DNA of 64,000 bases. It comes from Terribium retamae. GTDB lineage: Bacteria > Pseudomonadota > Alphaproteobacteria > Rhizobiales > Rhizobiaceae. A program made the position numbers and the translations under genes. The notes beneath the pieces are model-generated. The model ran no database searches and was not told the origin of the DNA. It saw only the letters and a list, made by a program, of their open reading frames with translations. The stretch is from the NCBI RefSeq assembly GCF_022347545.1, contig NZ_JAKREW010000008.1:62001-126000 (forward strand), in the 5' to 3' direction. Position 1 is the first letter of the stretch. The number at the start of each line of letters is the position of its first letter. This document shows positions 22,071 through 30,630 of this stretch, in pieces.

Positions 22071-22130
22071 CTCTCTTCTTGTTGGGCGCGTGTGGTTGCC
22101 GAACAGTGTGGCGGTCTGGTCCCCAGTCTT

Positions 22131-22164
22131 CCAGCCGGACAAGCCTGCCAGGTTGTCCGGCTGG
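22131..22164. terminator. Bidirectional hairpin between convergent genes
   Basis: A perfect 12-bp stem (CCAGCCGGACAA at 22131-22142 with its complement at 22153-22164) around a 10-nt loop lies in the 115-bp gap between the convergent dipZ-like and permease genes. No T-run follows, so termination is inferred from position and stem strength. Confidence 0.55.
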
Positions 22165-22185
22165 ATACGCGGGCAAGCGTAGTCG

Positions 22186-23643
22186 CTAATCCTGATTGAA
22201 TCCCATACGTGCGAAGCGCGCCGGGTCGGCACGCTGCAGGCGCAGGGCAAGGATGTAGCCTACGATTGCGGCAGCCGGGATCAGCGACGGCAGGATGATG
22301 CCGAGCGCACCGCCCGTCGTTCCGGTCAGATCGCCGAAATGCAGGAAGATGTAGACAAACAGCGCGGCCATCACCAGGCCGGACACCATCGGCAGGATGA
22401 ATGTCGCCAGGGCAGATCCGGTGTGACCCGAGCGGCGGAAAAAGGCGATCACGGCGACCGAGGTCACGGTCATCATCGCCAGCACGCCCAGCGTGCCGAC
22501 CTGGCTGATCCAGGTGAACATGTTGAGCACTGGATCCAGTCCCAGCCCGGCAAACAGCGCCAGCACGATCAGCGCTCCAGCGGTCTGCACCACGGAACCG
22601 ACATGCGGGCTTTGGTGCGTGCCGTGCGTCCGACCGAACACCGCCGGCAACAGGCCTTCGCGGCCAGCCACATAGCTGTAGCGTGCGATGTAATTGTGGA
22701 AGGCCGAAAGTGCCGCAAACAGGCTGGATACCAACAGGATGCCGGCAACGGTCGCCACCGGGCCGCCAGCATACTGGCCCGCCAGGTCGAAGAAGAAGAT
22801 GGAAGGATCGGGCAGCGCCTGGATCGTCGGAACCAGCTTGTCGGCGCCGACACCGACGATCATCAGCCAGGTGCTGAAGATGAAGAAGATGCCGATCATC
22901 AGCACCGACAAATAGGTTGCCCGCGGAATCGTCCTTTCGGGGTCGCGCGCTTCCTCGGCATAGATTGTCGTTGCCTCGAAGCCGATGAAGCAGCCCATGC
23001 AAAACAGGATCGCCGCAGTCAGCGAGCCCGAGAAGATCGCGTTCTGGTCGAAGAAGTTCATGGAAAGCCCGTTCGCGCCGCCTTTGCCGAGGATGGCGAA
23101 ATCGACGACCAGGACCACCAGATATTCCAGCGCCACCACGAAGACGAGCACCTTGGCCGACAAATCCACCTGGCGGTAACCGAGGAAGCCGACCAGCAGG
23201 AGAGCGAGAAGACTCCAGCCCCACCAGGGCAGAACAAGGCCAAACTGGCCGAAAATGCCGCTGGCGATGCCACCGAACAGGCCGATCAGGCCGAACTGCA
23301 TGGCATTGTAGGCAACGAGCGCGGTGACCGCCACTGCGCCGGCAGCGCGCCCGCCCAAGCCACGTGCCGCATAGGCATAGAAGGCGCCGGCATTGGTGAC
23401 GTGGCGCGACATGGCGACATAACCGGCTGCAAATGCCAACATCACCAAGGTCACGAAGATGAACGTCGCGGGCACCCCGGCACCGTTGCCGAGCATGAAC
23501 GCCAAAGGCATCGCGCCAGCCACGCCAGTCAGGGGTGCCGCTGCGGAAATCACCATGAAGGTGACCGCGATCAGCCCCAGCGAATTCTTGCGGAGTTGAT
23601 TGCTCCCTCCACTATTGATGTCGATAGCCTCTTCTCGAGCCAT
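22186..23643 (-). CDS. APC-superfamily amino acid/amine permease
   Basis: 485 residues with about 12 to 13 hydrophobic segments and the APC-typical first helix (VISAAAPLTGVAGAMP) and a FIGFEATTIYAEEARDPERTIPRA stretch after helix 6, characteristic of amino-acid permeases. A strong GAGAGGGG site precedes the ATG at 23643. It is the last gene of the 34.3-22.2 kb run, 34 bp after the flavin reductase-LysR fusion and two genes after a glutamine-synthetase homologue, which suggests import of an amino acid or amine related to that pathway. Confidence 0.88.
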   Translation of the reverse strand: MAREEAIDINSGGSNQLRKNSLGLIAVTFMVISAAAPLTGVAGAMPLAFMLGNGAGVPATFIFVTLVMLAFAAGYVAMSRHVTNAGAFYAYAARGLGGRAAGAVAVTALVAYNAMQFGLIGLFGGIASGIFGQFGLVLPWWGWSLLALLLVGFLGYRQVDLSAKVLVFVVALEYLVVLVVDFAILGKGGANGLSMNFFDQNAIFSGSLTAAILFCMGCFIGFEATTIYAEEARDPERTIPRATYLSVLMIGIFFIFSTWLMIVGVGADKLVPTIQALPDPSIFFFDLAGQYAGGPVATVAGILLVSSLFAALSAFHNYIARYSYVAGREGLLPAVFGRTHGTHQSPHVGSVVQTAGALIVLALFAGLGLDPVLNMFTWISQVGTLGVLAMMTVTSVAVIAFFRRSGHTGSALATFILPMVSGLVMAALFVYIFLHFGDLTGTTGGALGIILPSLIPAAAIVGYILALRLQRADPARFARMGFNQD

Positions 23644-23677
23644 ATTCCCCTCTCCCATTTTGATCGCTGCGCGATGC

Positions 23678-24835
23678 TTATTGTGATGTGTGTCGAAACG
23701 ACTTCCTGCACTTCGAGATAAAATCCGTCGCCAGCGCGCTGCGGCTGCCCGCGCTTTTTGCAACCGCGACAACCGCCCCTTCCGGGAAATCATCGTCGAG
23801 CGGTATTGCGCGGATCTCCGTCCCATCAGGAGCGGTTTTATTCTGCGGGTTCTGCGGAACGATCGAATAACCCAGGCCCTGCGCCACCAATCCCCGCACC
23901 ATCGCCAAGGACGGGGACTGCAGCCGTATCTGCGGCCTTAACTGGTTGCGTTCGAAAAAGGCCGTGACGGCACCTCGAACTGAAGGAAAATCCAGCAGGA
24001 TCATGGGTAAGCCGGCCACTTCCGCCAGCCTCAAGCTGGCCCTGGTTGCAAGTGGATGATCTGCGTTCAGCAGCACATGAGGAGCCGAAGGGCAGATCAC
24101 TTCGGTCGTGAATTCCGGGTCGTCGACTGTCCCGAAAGTGATCGCGGCCTCGATCCTGCCGGCACGCATCTGTTCCAGCAGGTCGTCATGGTCCGCTTCC
24201 AGCAGGCTGAGATCGACGGCCGGCGACTGATTGGCAAAGTCAGCGACGAGGGATGGCACGAACTCCGGGCCAAGCGTGATGAAGAAACCGACACGCAGCT
24301 GGTTTTGCGGATTGTGCGACTGGTGGTCGTCCGGCGCGATCGGAATGGCGCGGCGATAGCCCCGATTGGCATAGACAAGCGGCGAGCGCTGGCTTGAAAG
24401 CTCGATCTGCTCGACCTCGCCGATGAGAATGAAATGCGTGCCCCAAAGCAAGGCGGTCTTCAGCTCGCAATCCAGCGAGACGATGGCGCCGTCGATGATC
24501 GGAGCCCCGGTCACGCCGCCATGCCATGGGATCGCGCTGAACCTGTCTTCGTTCAGATGCTTGAGACGGCCGGAGAAAAGATCCGACACGAAACTCTGGT
24601 TGCCGCTCAGCACATTGGCGCAGAAGCGCCGGTTCTTTCTGATCGCCTCACCCGCAGGGCTGAGGTGATGGATGCTGACCAGCAGTGACGGCCGTGTCGT
24701 ATCTGCCGAGACGGATGTCATCGACGAAACGGTGACGCCGTACCGCCCTGCATCCCCATCCGTCGTCACCACGGTGACGGCGGAGGCGACCCGGCTCATG
24801 CCTTCCAGGAAATGGGCACGCAGGTCCGTATCCAT
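23678..24835 (-). CDS. Flavin reductase fused to a LysR-type effector-binding domain (no HTH)
   Basis: 385 residues in one uninterrupted frame. Residues 8-162 are an HpaC-type flavin reductase (FLEGMSRVASAVTVVTTDG, VSSMTSVSADTTRPSLLVSI, LDCELKTALLWGTHFILIGEV). After a polar linker (163-178) residues 179-380 form a LysR substrate-binding fold (LRVGFFITLGPEFVPSLVADF, IEAAITFGTVDDPEF, MVRGLVAQGLGYSIVP). The LysR winged helix is absent, so the second half should sense a small molecule but not bind DNA. The N-terminal half probably supplies reduced flavin to a monooxygenase such as the acyl-CoA-dehydrogenase-fold protein in the same run. The ATG at 24835 is chosen; a GTG at 24844 overlapping the previous stop is possible. 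Confidence 0.85.
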   Translation of the reverse strand: MDTDLRAHFLEGMSRVASAVTVVTTDGDAGRYGVTVSSMTSVSADTTRPSLLVSIHHLSPAGEAIRKNRRFCANVLSGNQSFVSDLFSGRLKHLNEDRFSAIPWHGGVTGAPIIDGAIVSLDCELKTALLWGTHFILIGEVEQIELSSQRSPLVYANRGYRRAIPIAPDDHQSHNPQNQLRVGFFITLGPEFVPSLVADFANQSPAVDLSLLEADHDDLLEQMRAGRIEAAITFGTVDDPEFTTEVICPSAPHVLLNADHPLATRASLRLAEVAGLPMILLDFPSVRGAVTAFFERNQLRPQIRLQSPSLAMVRGLVAQGLGYSIVPQNPQNKTAPDGTEIRAIPLDDDFPEGAVVAVAKSAGSRSALATDFISKCRKSFRHTSQ

Positions 24836-24840
24836 GACAT

Positions 24841-26181
24841 TCACCCCAGGTCGAAGAAGCGTTCCAGCTCCACATCGGGAACCTTGCGCCGGAACTCGTT
24901 GTGCTGGCTTTCACGCGTCGAGGAAAACGCCTCGACGAAGCGTGCTCCGAACCAGTCCTTGGCAAAGGCGGACCCGCGCAGTCGTTCGATCGCTTCGGGC
25001 ATGGAGCGTGCAAAGTCGCGCGCCGGTTCCTGGCTGTAGCCGTTGCCGATTGTCTCAGGCTCCGGTTCGATCTTTTCCAGGATACCGGCCACGCCTGCAG
25101 CAACGGTTGCCGCGACCGTGAGATATGGATTGGTGTCGGCACCCGGCAGGCGATTTTCGACGCGGAGCGAGCCGGCGTCATGCCCCACGATACGGAAGCA
25201 GGTGGTGCGGTTCTCGTAACCCCAACTCAGACCTGGTGGCGCAAAGGTGCCCGGCGCAAACCGGCGGTAGGAGTTGACGGTCGGCTGGAAGAGAAGGGTC
25301 AGGTCGCCGATGTAGGTCTGCAGGCCGCCCAGGAAATGTCGGAAGGTCTGCGATACGGCATTCTTCTGTGAAGGATCATGGAAGACAGATCTCCCATCGC
25401 GGTCCTTCAGCGAGACGTGAACGTGGATCGACTGGCTGTCGGCCGCTTCGGTCCAGCGCGGCATGTAGGTGACGCATTTGCCTTGCCGCTGGGCCAGCGC
25501 ACGCAGGAAGTTCTTCAAGAGCACCAGTTGGTCCGCCGGCTCCAGCCCCTCGCCTGCAGCGATGCAGGCCTCGAGGAAGCCGCCGCCGATTTCCTCATGC
25601 ATCTTGGCGAGATTGATGCGCAGCGGCTCGCACATCGCGGCGACCGCTTCATACCACTCCGTCTGTTCGACCTGGTAGAGCACGAGATCGTGGCTGTTGT
25701 GATGGGTCGCGGTCTTGAGATTGCGATAGCCCTTGGCGCGCGCACTCTCCGTCGTCTCCTCGAACAGCGTGTATTCGAGTTCCATGCCGTAGCGGGGCAC
25801 GTATCCCGCATCGCCGATGCGGCCCAGAACCCGCTTCAGGATCGAACGCGGGCAAAGTTGCGCCGTTTCGCCTGAATAGTTGGACAGCACCAAAAGATCG
25901 TGGCCAGGCTTGGACCATGGCAAGCGGCGGGTCGTCGCCGTGTCGAGAACGAGTGGATCGTCGTGGAAATCCGACGTCCCGTCGGTAACGCCGGGGACGA
26001 CCTGGATCACATCGGTCGGATCGAGCGCCAATGTGACGGGCGACATGCCCATGCCACTTTTCGCGATGCTTTTCAGGCTGCCGGCAGATACCATCTGCCC
26101 GCGCAGAAGGCCGTTCGTGTCGACCATCGCAACCGTGGCGAACCGGCTGGTCGGATCGGCCAGATATTCATCAACTGTCAT
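24841..26181 (-). CDS. Glutamine-synthetase-family ligase (GlnA3/PuuA type)
   Basis: 446 residues. Motifs: N-terminal VDTNGLLRGQMV, catalytic YGMELEYTLFE, the HVHVSL ATP-site motif, and GSLRVENRLPGADTNPYL. The YMPRW replacing the KPF..GSGMH region of true glutamine synthetases and the short length place it with gamma-glutamylpolyamine or gamma-glutamylamide synthetases, which ligate glutamate to an amine. It starts inside the tetR 3' end (11-bp overlap). In this operon it may consume an amine or ammonia released by catabolism, or activate an amine substrate; the substrate is unknown. Confidence 0.85.
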   Translation of the reverse strand: MTVDEYLADPTSRFATVAMVDTNGLLRGQMVSAGSLKSIAKSGMGMSPVTLALDPTDVIQVVPGVTDGTSDFHDDPLVLDTATTRRLPWSKPGHDLLVLSNYSGETAQLCPRSILKRVLGRIGDAGYVPRYGMELEYTLFEETTESARAKGYRNLKTATHHNSHDLVLYQVEQTEWYEAVAAMCEPLRINLAKMHEEIGGGFLEACIAAGEGLEPADQLVLLKNFLRALAQRQGKCVTYMPRWTEAADSQSIHVHVSLKDRDGRSVFHDPSQKNAVSQTFRHFLGGLQTYIGDLTLLFQPTVNSYRRFAPGTFAPPGLSWGYENRTTCFRIVGHDAGSLRVENRLPGADTNPYLTVAATVAAGVAGILEKIEPEPETIGNGYSQEPARDFARSMPEAIERLRGSAFAKDWFGARFVEAFSSTRESQHNEFRRKVPDVELERFFDLG

Positions 26182-26860
26182 GTTCCACCTGCTGCAGGGA
26201 ATGGGCGCTTATAAGCGCTTCTAATGTGGCGACGTCCTCTGCAGGCCGGGTCGAATAGGCTTTCAGGAAGACGCGCAAACCGTTGTTCACATAACGTCCG
26301 ATCTCGGCGCGGCTCGGCCGGTGATCCGGCATGTAGAGGGCCTGGTTTCTCGGTGCCGACAGGATGAGGCCCCAGAGATCCTGGGCAGCAAGTTCCGCGT
26401 CGTCGAAAATCAGTTGGCCGTCCGTGCGGCGGCCCTCGAGATATTCCATGATGCCCCGCAACAGCCGATCGGGACCGGACTCCTGATAGGCGTGACCGAT
26501 TTCGGGGAACCGATGCACCTCGCCGATAATGAGGCGAGCCAGGGACAGCAGATCGGGGCGCAGGACGGTATCGGCATAATCCCAGGCGAAGCCCAGGAGA
26601 TCGGCCACCATGCCCTCGCCGGACGGATGCTGGAAGAATTCCAGCATCAGGTCGCGCTCGCCCAGCAGCATGGCCGAGAACAGTGCTTCCTTGGATTCGA
26701 AATATTGGTAGAGCGTCGGCTTCGACAACCCGGCCTGGATGGCGACGGCGTCCATGGTTGCGCCCGAGTAACCGGTTTCGGAAAACACCTTCAGAGCAGC
26801 ATCGAGGATACGCCGCTCGCGAATGATCCGGTTCTGTTGACGGCGCGGAAGAATGTTCAT
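26171..26860 (-). CDS. TetR-family transcriptional regulator
   Basis: 229 residues. The N-terminal helix-turn-helix reads RILDAALKVFSETGYSGATMDAVAIQAGLSKPTLYQYFESKEALF, a textbook TetR domain; the C-terminal region has a TetR_C layout with QDLWGLILSAPRNQALYM. It lies inside the catabolic run, overlapping the preceding hydrolase by 4 bp and the next gene by 11 bp, so it is expressed with its probable targets. No operator dyad was found at a promoter that could be assigned to it. Confidence 0.92.
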   Translation of the reverse strand: MNILPRRQQNRIIRERRILDAALKVFSETGYSGATMDAVAIQAGLSKPTLYQYFESKEALFSAMLLGERDLMLEFFQHPSGEGMVADLLGFAWDYADTVLRPDLLSLARLIIGEVHRFPEIGHAYQESGPDRLLRGIMEYLEGRRTDGQLIFDDAELAAQDLWGLILSAPRNQALYMPDHRPSRAEIGRYVNNGLRVFLKAYSTRPAEDVATLEALISAHSLQQVEHDS

Positions 26861-28149
26861 TTCGGCAGCTTTCCAAGGAATTCCATCAGGATGCGGTTAT
26901 ACACCTGCGGCTGTTCCACATTGCAGACGTGACCGGCATTCATGATGGTTTCGTAGCGCACGTCAGGCATCGAGGCCTCGGCCAGGATGCGGCGCGCAAT
27001 GGCATGGATCTCGGTAGGAGAAGCCAGCCGATCGTGTTCGCCCGTCATCATCAGAACAGGCATGTCCAGACGCGCGAAATCAAACCGCTCCTGCGGGTTC
27101 GTGAAGCAGAGAAGCGCATCACGATAGGTGGCGGCAGCTATCGCAGCCATGGACTGCAGCAACTGCGCCTTCGTCGCATCCGACGCGTTCGGCCCAGCCA
27201 GAACCTTCACCACCGATGGCGCGAAATCCGCGGGAGCCTGGCCGGCATCGATCGGCACCAGCCGGCTGACGCGAAAAGCTTCCCGCTCCTCTACGCCAGC
27301 CTCCGACATGCCGGTGCAGCCGCCGGACAGCACCAGGCCTGCCAGCAGGTCCGGATGACGCATGGCAAAGGATGTGGCGATCCAGGAACCGTAGGAAAGG
27401 CCGACCAGCACCAGCCTGTCCGCACCCAACGCCTCTCGAACACGCAGGATGTCGGCACAATAGTCGTCGACGGTGGATCGGTTGGGGCCGAGCGTGCTGT
27501 CGCCATACCCGCGCAGATCAAGCGCTGCCGCCGACATAAGAGTTCCCGCCGTTTTGAGTTGCGGCAGCCAATTGCTGCGTCCACCACCGATGCCATGCAG
27601 GAACAGGCACAGCGGCCCCTGTTTCCTGGGTGTGACCGTCAGTGCCAGGCGCGGCGCCTCCCCAACACTCAAATTCGCGACCTCTTCGGACGGAAACGCA
27701 GCATCGACCTGAGTTTTGCGCTGACGCCCGGCCTGTTTGGAGAGTGCCTCGATCCCGGCTTCGAAAATCGGCCTGGTTCCGAGGCAAACCGAAGCGGCAC
27801 GCGCAGCATCCGGCGCCTCCACATCGGCCGTCCATTCAATGCTGCTGCCGCCGTCCTCGGCCGGTGACACCGTGAAGCGGGCATCGTAGCGGTCGATGCC
27901 GGCAATTCCTTCCAAATGGATATAGGCAAGCGAGCGGTCGCTATCGCTGAAAAAGGTCAGGCGCTCGCGATAGAGCGTGTCCTCGCCGTGGGCCTTGAAC
28001 GCGCGGACCATCGACCCTCGTGCGTCCCGTTCGGCGCGGATGGTTGCGATCATTGGATGCCAATGCCCGCAGAAGTCGCGGGCAACCGCCCATACCGCTT
28101 CCGGCGAGGCGGAGATGTGGTCGATGACCTGGACCTGTTCGCGCGCCAT
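26857..28149 (-). CDS. SRPBCC domain fused to alpha/beta hydrolase
   Basis: 430 residues. Residues 5-140 match the SRPBCC/polyketide-cyclase lipid- or aromatic-binding fold (VIDHISASPEAVWAVARDF at the start, then SSIEWTADVEAP). Residues 165-428 are an alpha/beta hydrolase: FLHGIGGG oxyanion loop, nucleophile Ser252 in GLSYGSW, an acid in TGEHDRL, and catalytic His in NAGHVCNVE. The ligand-binding half could present a hydrophobic substrate to the hydrolase. In nicotinate degradation an alpha/beta hydrolase (NicD) deformylates the ring-cleavage product, so a similar step after the NicX-like enzyme is one possibility. It is 5 bp after the acyl-CoA-dehydrogenase-like gene. Confidence 0.87.
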   Translation of the reverse strand: MAREQVQVIDHISASPEAVWAVARDFCGHWHPMIATIRAERDARGSMVRAFKAHGEDTLYRERLTFFSDSDRSLAYIHLEGIAGIDRYDARFTVSPAEDGGSSIEWTADVEAPDAARAASVCLGTRPIFEAGIEALSKQAGRQRKTQVDAAFPSEEVANLSVGEAPRLALTVTPRKQGPLCLFLHGIGGGRSNWLPQLKTAGTLMSAAALDLRGYGDSTLGPNRSTVDDYCADILRVREALGADRLVLVGLSYGSWIATSFAMRHPDLLAGLVLSGGCTGMSEAGVEEREAFRVSRLVPIDAGQAPADFAPSVVKVLAGPNASDATKAQLLQSMAAIAAATYRDALLCFTNPQERFDFARLDMPVLMMTGEHDRLASPTEIHAIARRILAEASMPDVRYETIMNAGHVCNVEQPQVYNRILMEFLGKLPK

Positions 28150-28154
28150 GGTGG

Positions 28155-29468
28155 CTAGCGAACCGCGCGGGCGCCGCTGCCGCTGTCACCCCGCCACAGC
28201 GAGGTACGGGCACCGCCCTCGTCGCCCGGGGCATGGTCGAGCTCGTCCATCTCGTAGAGGGACAGCACGCCGAGATAGTCCTCCATGATCTCCGATGTGA
28301 ATGGCAGCATCAAAGCGCCGCAGCGGCTGTCGCGATACATGCGCTCCAGCGGTAGCGACTTCAGCATCGATTGCCCCCCGCATGTACGGATCGCCATCGA
28401 AGTCATCTCGGCAGCACCCTCCATCACATTGTACTGGGCAGCATACATGCGCTGCACTTCCGCTTTGCTGGGGAAACCCTTGGATTCGCTGAAAGCCTGC
28501 CACCATAGGGCACGCATGTTGGCGAGCCGCGCATACATCTTGCCGACGGCGATTCGCTTGGTGGCATACATGCGGCGGTCGACCGGCGGCTGGCCGGGGA
28601 TCTTGCCCTTGAGATAGTCCACCATGAAATCATAAGCGCCCTGGGCCACGCCCATGTAGGTGGGCGAGAGCGTGATCATCATGTGCGGCCAGTTGGGCAG
28701 CGTCTTGTTGAAGATGCCGCGCGGCATCAACAGGTCGTCGGCACGAACGAAGACATCCTTCAGGATCAGATCGCGGCTGTTGGTGCCACGCATGCCGAGC
28801 GGGTCCCAATCGCCCTTCACGGACAGACCCGGCGTATCCTTGTGCACGACGAACAGCATGGTGTCTTCGTGCCGCGGCTCCTGGCCTTCGAATACCTCGG
28901 TGCAGACGATGGTGTAGTAGTCGCAATAGCCAGCCAGCGAAGCGAACTTCTTGAAGCCATTGATCATCCAGCCGCCATCCACCTTGCGGCACTGGGTCTG
29001 GTTGGGCTTCGAGGTCCAGTTCTGTCCGCCTTCGGAGATCGGCTGGGAGAAGATCGCCTTCTCGGCGATGGCACGGCGGAACTGGCGCTCGCGCAGCGGG
29101 GCGAAAGTCGCTTTCTCCTCGGCGGTCAGGTTCGGCATTTCGAACATGAAACGCGACCACGCCATCGAGGAGTTGTGCATGTTGAAGGTCAGCGCGGTGG
29201 CGCCGCAATATTTGCCGATCTCGGCTCCGACCATGGCGTATTCGAACATCGAAAAGCCCCAGCCGCCGAACTCCTCGGGAATGCACAGGCCGAGAAAACC
29301 CTCTTCAGCGAGATCCCTGTAGTTCTCGACCGGGAAAGATGCATCGTCGTCCACGCCTTTGGCACGGCCGGCGAAGCGCTCACGGCCCAGCTCGTTGACA
29401 CGGTTGAGGACCTTCTGGACCTCCGGGCGGATGCGCGACAGGTCGTAATAGTCTGAAATTTCACTCAT
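28155..29468 (-). CDS. Acyl-CoA-dehydrogenase-fold flavoprotein lacking the catalytic Glu; probable flavin-dependent monooxygenase
   Basis: 437 residues with the three acyl-CoA dehydrogenase domains: N-terminal helices with EEGFLGLCIPEEFGGWG, a middle beta domain (GTNSRDLILKDVFV) and a C-terminal bundle (VEAQ-like region, TCGGQSML, ERMYRDSR). At the place of the usual YEGTSEI catalytic Glu it reads LPFTSEI (about 388-394), so no dehydrogenase base is visible. Flavin monooxygenases of this fold (DszC, IacA) take reduced flavin from a separate reductase, and two reductase genes are in the same run. That makes hydroxylation of an aromatic substrate more likely than acyl-CoA oxidation. It follows the NicX-like gene by 22 bp. 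Confidence 0.82.
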   Translation of the reverse strand: MSEISDYYDLSRIRPEVQKVLNRVNELGRERFAGRAKGVDDDASFPVENYRDLAEEGFLGLCIPEEFGGWGFSMFEYAMVGAEIGKYCGATALTFNMHNSSMAWSRFMFEMPNLTAEEKATFAPLRERQFRRAIAEKAIFSQPISEGGQNWTSKPNQTQCRKVDGGWMINGFKKFASLAGYCDYYTIVCTEVFEGQEPRHEDTMLFVVHKDTPGLSVKGDWDPLGMRGTNSRDLILKDVFVRADDLLMPRGIFNKTLPNWPHMMITLSPTYMGVAQGAYDFMVDYLKGKIPGQPPVDRRMYATKRIAVGKMYARLANMRALWWQAFSESKGFPSKAEVQRMYAAQYNVMEGAAEMTSMAIRTCGGQSMLKSLPLERMYRDSRCGALMLPFTSEIMEDYLGVLSLYEMDELDHAPGDEGGARTSLWRGDSGSGARAVR

Positions 29469-29490
29469 TCTTGATCTTTCTCCAGAGGCG

Positions 29491-30543
29491 TCAAAGCGCC
29501 AGTTCGCCCTGCAGGACGCCGTTCTTGACGACGACCGTTCCGTCGAGCGTGATCGTGCAGTTGCGCATCGGCAGATCGAAATGGCCGAGCGTGTAGCGCC
29601 CGGCATATTGGTTGGCCCCCGTCGACCAGAGGAAGGATCCTGCCAGCGCGCGAAACTCGACGGCCTGCATGTCGCGCTTGTCGTACATCGCAGCCGACAC
29701 CCAGCGTGCGCGTGGATGCATGCCCCAGCCGACATGGCTCATGCCATAGGCATTGCGGTCCTCCCAAGCTTCCATGTATTCGCGGAAATGGATGGCATCG
29801 ATGCCATCGCCCTTGATGGCAGTGACGAAGTCGTTCTCGACCGTGAAATCGATACGGCTGGTCAGCGTGCTCTTGAAGGTCAGGTTCATGTCGCCGACGT
29901 CCATGACGATGCGGCCGTTGACGCTGTTCTGGCCCGGGAAGGCCAGGCACAGGCCGCCGGGCCAATGCGCGACGTCACCGGGTTTGGTGCCGAAGCCCGG
30001 CGTGCCGCCACAAGGCGCGCCGCGGAGATCGATCACGAGGTCCGTGCCCGCGGCGGAGGTGACGCGCATCTCCTTCGCCTCGCGCAGCATCTGCACGCCC
30101 ATTGCCACCTTTGGGCCGAGCTCGGCCGTAGGCTCCGTGCGCTCCAGGATTTCCGGATGTTCGTTGCAGACCACCAGCAGGCGGGTGTTTCCTGCCTCTT
30201 CGATCTCGGGCCATTCCGGCGCGTGAATGAGCCCCTCCACCGTGCAATCGACGATGACCTCGACGCGCTTCAGCGCTTCGATGACGGCGCGATTCTGCTG
30301 GATGGCCCAGGATGTCCCGGTCGACTTCACCGGCACCGGCGCGGTCTGGCGCGGTGTCGGCATCTGGATCATGCAGTATTCGGCACCGAGATCGTGCAAG
30401 GCCAGATCCGACAGATGGATCAGCACCGGACGTGACTGCGTTTCCGACAGCACGGCCACCTTGGTGCCAGCGCCAATGGCGTTGAGTGCGAAAACCCGCC
30501 GGAAGCAGGCAAGCCACTTCCCTTCGATGCGCTCTTGCAGCAT
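29491..30543 (-). CDS. NicX-like 2,5-dihydroxypyridine 5,6-dioxygenase (M29-peptidase fold)
   Basis: 350 residues, the same length as Pseudomonas putida NicX, a non-heme iron dioxygenase that opens 2,5-dihydroxypyridine to N-formylmaleamate. NicX binds iron through His265, His318 and Asp320. Here SHVGWGMH (His270) and GHFDLPMR (His321, Asp323) sit at matching positions and spacing. The fold is that of M29 aminopeptidases, but the NicX-type C-terminal H-x-D segment and the neighbourhood of ring-processing enzymes favour dioxygenase. Other pyridine or phenol substrates remain possible. First gene after the flavin reductase, separated by 99 bp that include a palindrome. Confidence 0.8.
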   Translation of the reverse strand: MLQERIEGKWLACFRRVFALNAIGAGTKVAVLSETQSRPVLIHLSDLALHDLGAEYCMIQMPTPRQTAPVPVKSTGTSWAIQQNRAVIEALKRVEVIVDCTVEGLIHAPEWPEIEEAGNTRLLVVCNEHPEILERTEPTAELGPKVAMGVQMLREAKEMRVTSAAGTDLVIDLRGAPCGGTPGFGTKPGDVAHWPGGLCLAFPGQNSVNGRIVMDVGDMNLTFKSTLTSRIDFTVENDFVTAIKGDGIDAIHFREYMEAWEDRNAYGMSHVGWGMHPRARWVSAAMYDKRDMQAVEFRALAGSFLWSTGANQYAGRYTLGHFDLPMRNCTITLDGTVVVKNGVLQGELAL

Positions 30544-30630
30544 CGCTTCCTTCCCATTGATGTATCGCCGTTTTTGCGATTTTCTTTACTTGTCAGTTAA
30601 GTTTTATCGGTGCGTGCGATTTGTCAATAG

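Noticed and set aside
22339..23721. A 460-codon frame antisense to the APC permease
   Set aside because: The permease has clear helices and a strong start; the antisense product is His/Gln/Arg-rich, a typical complement of hydrophobic coding DNA.
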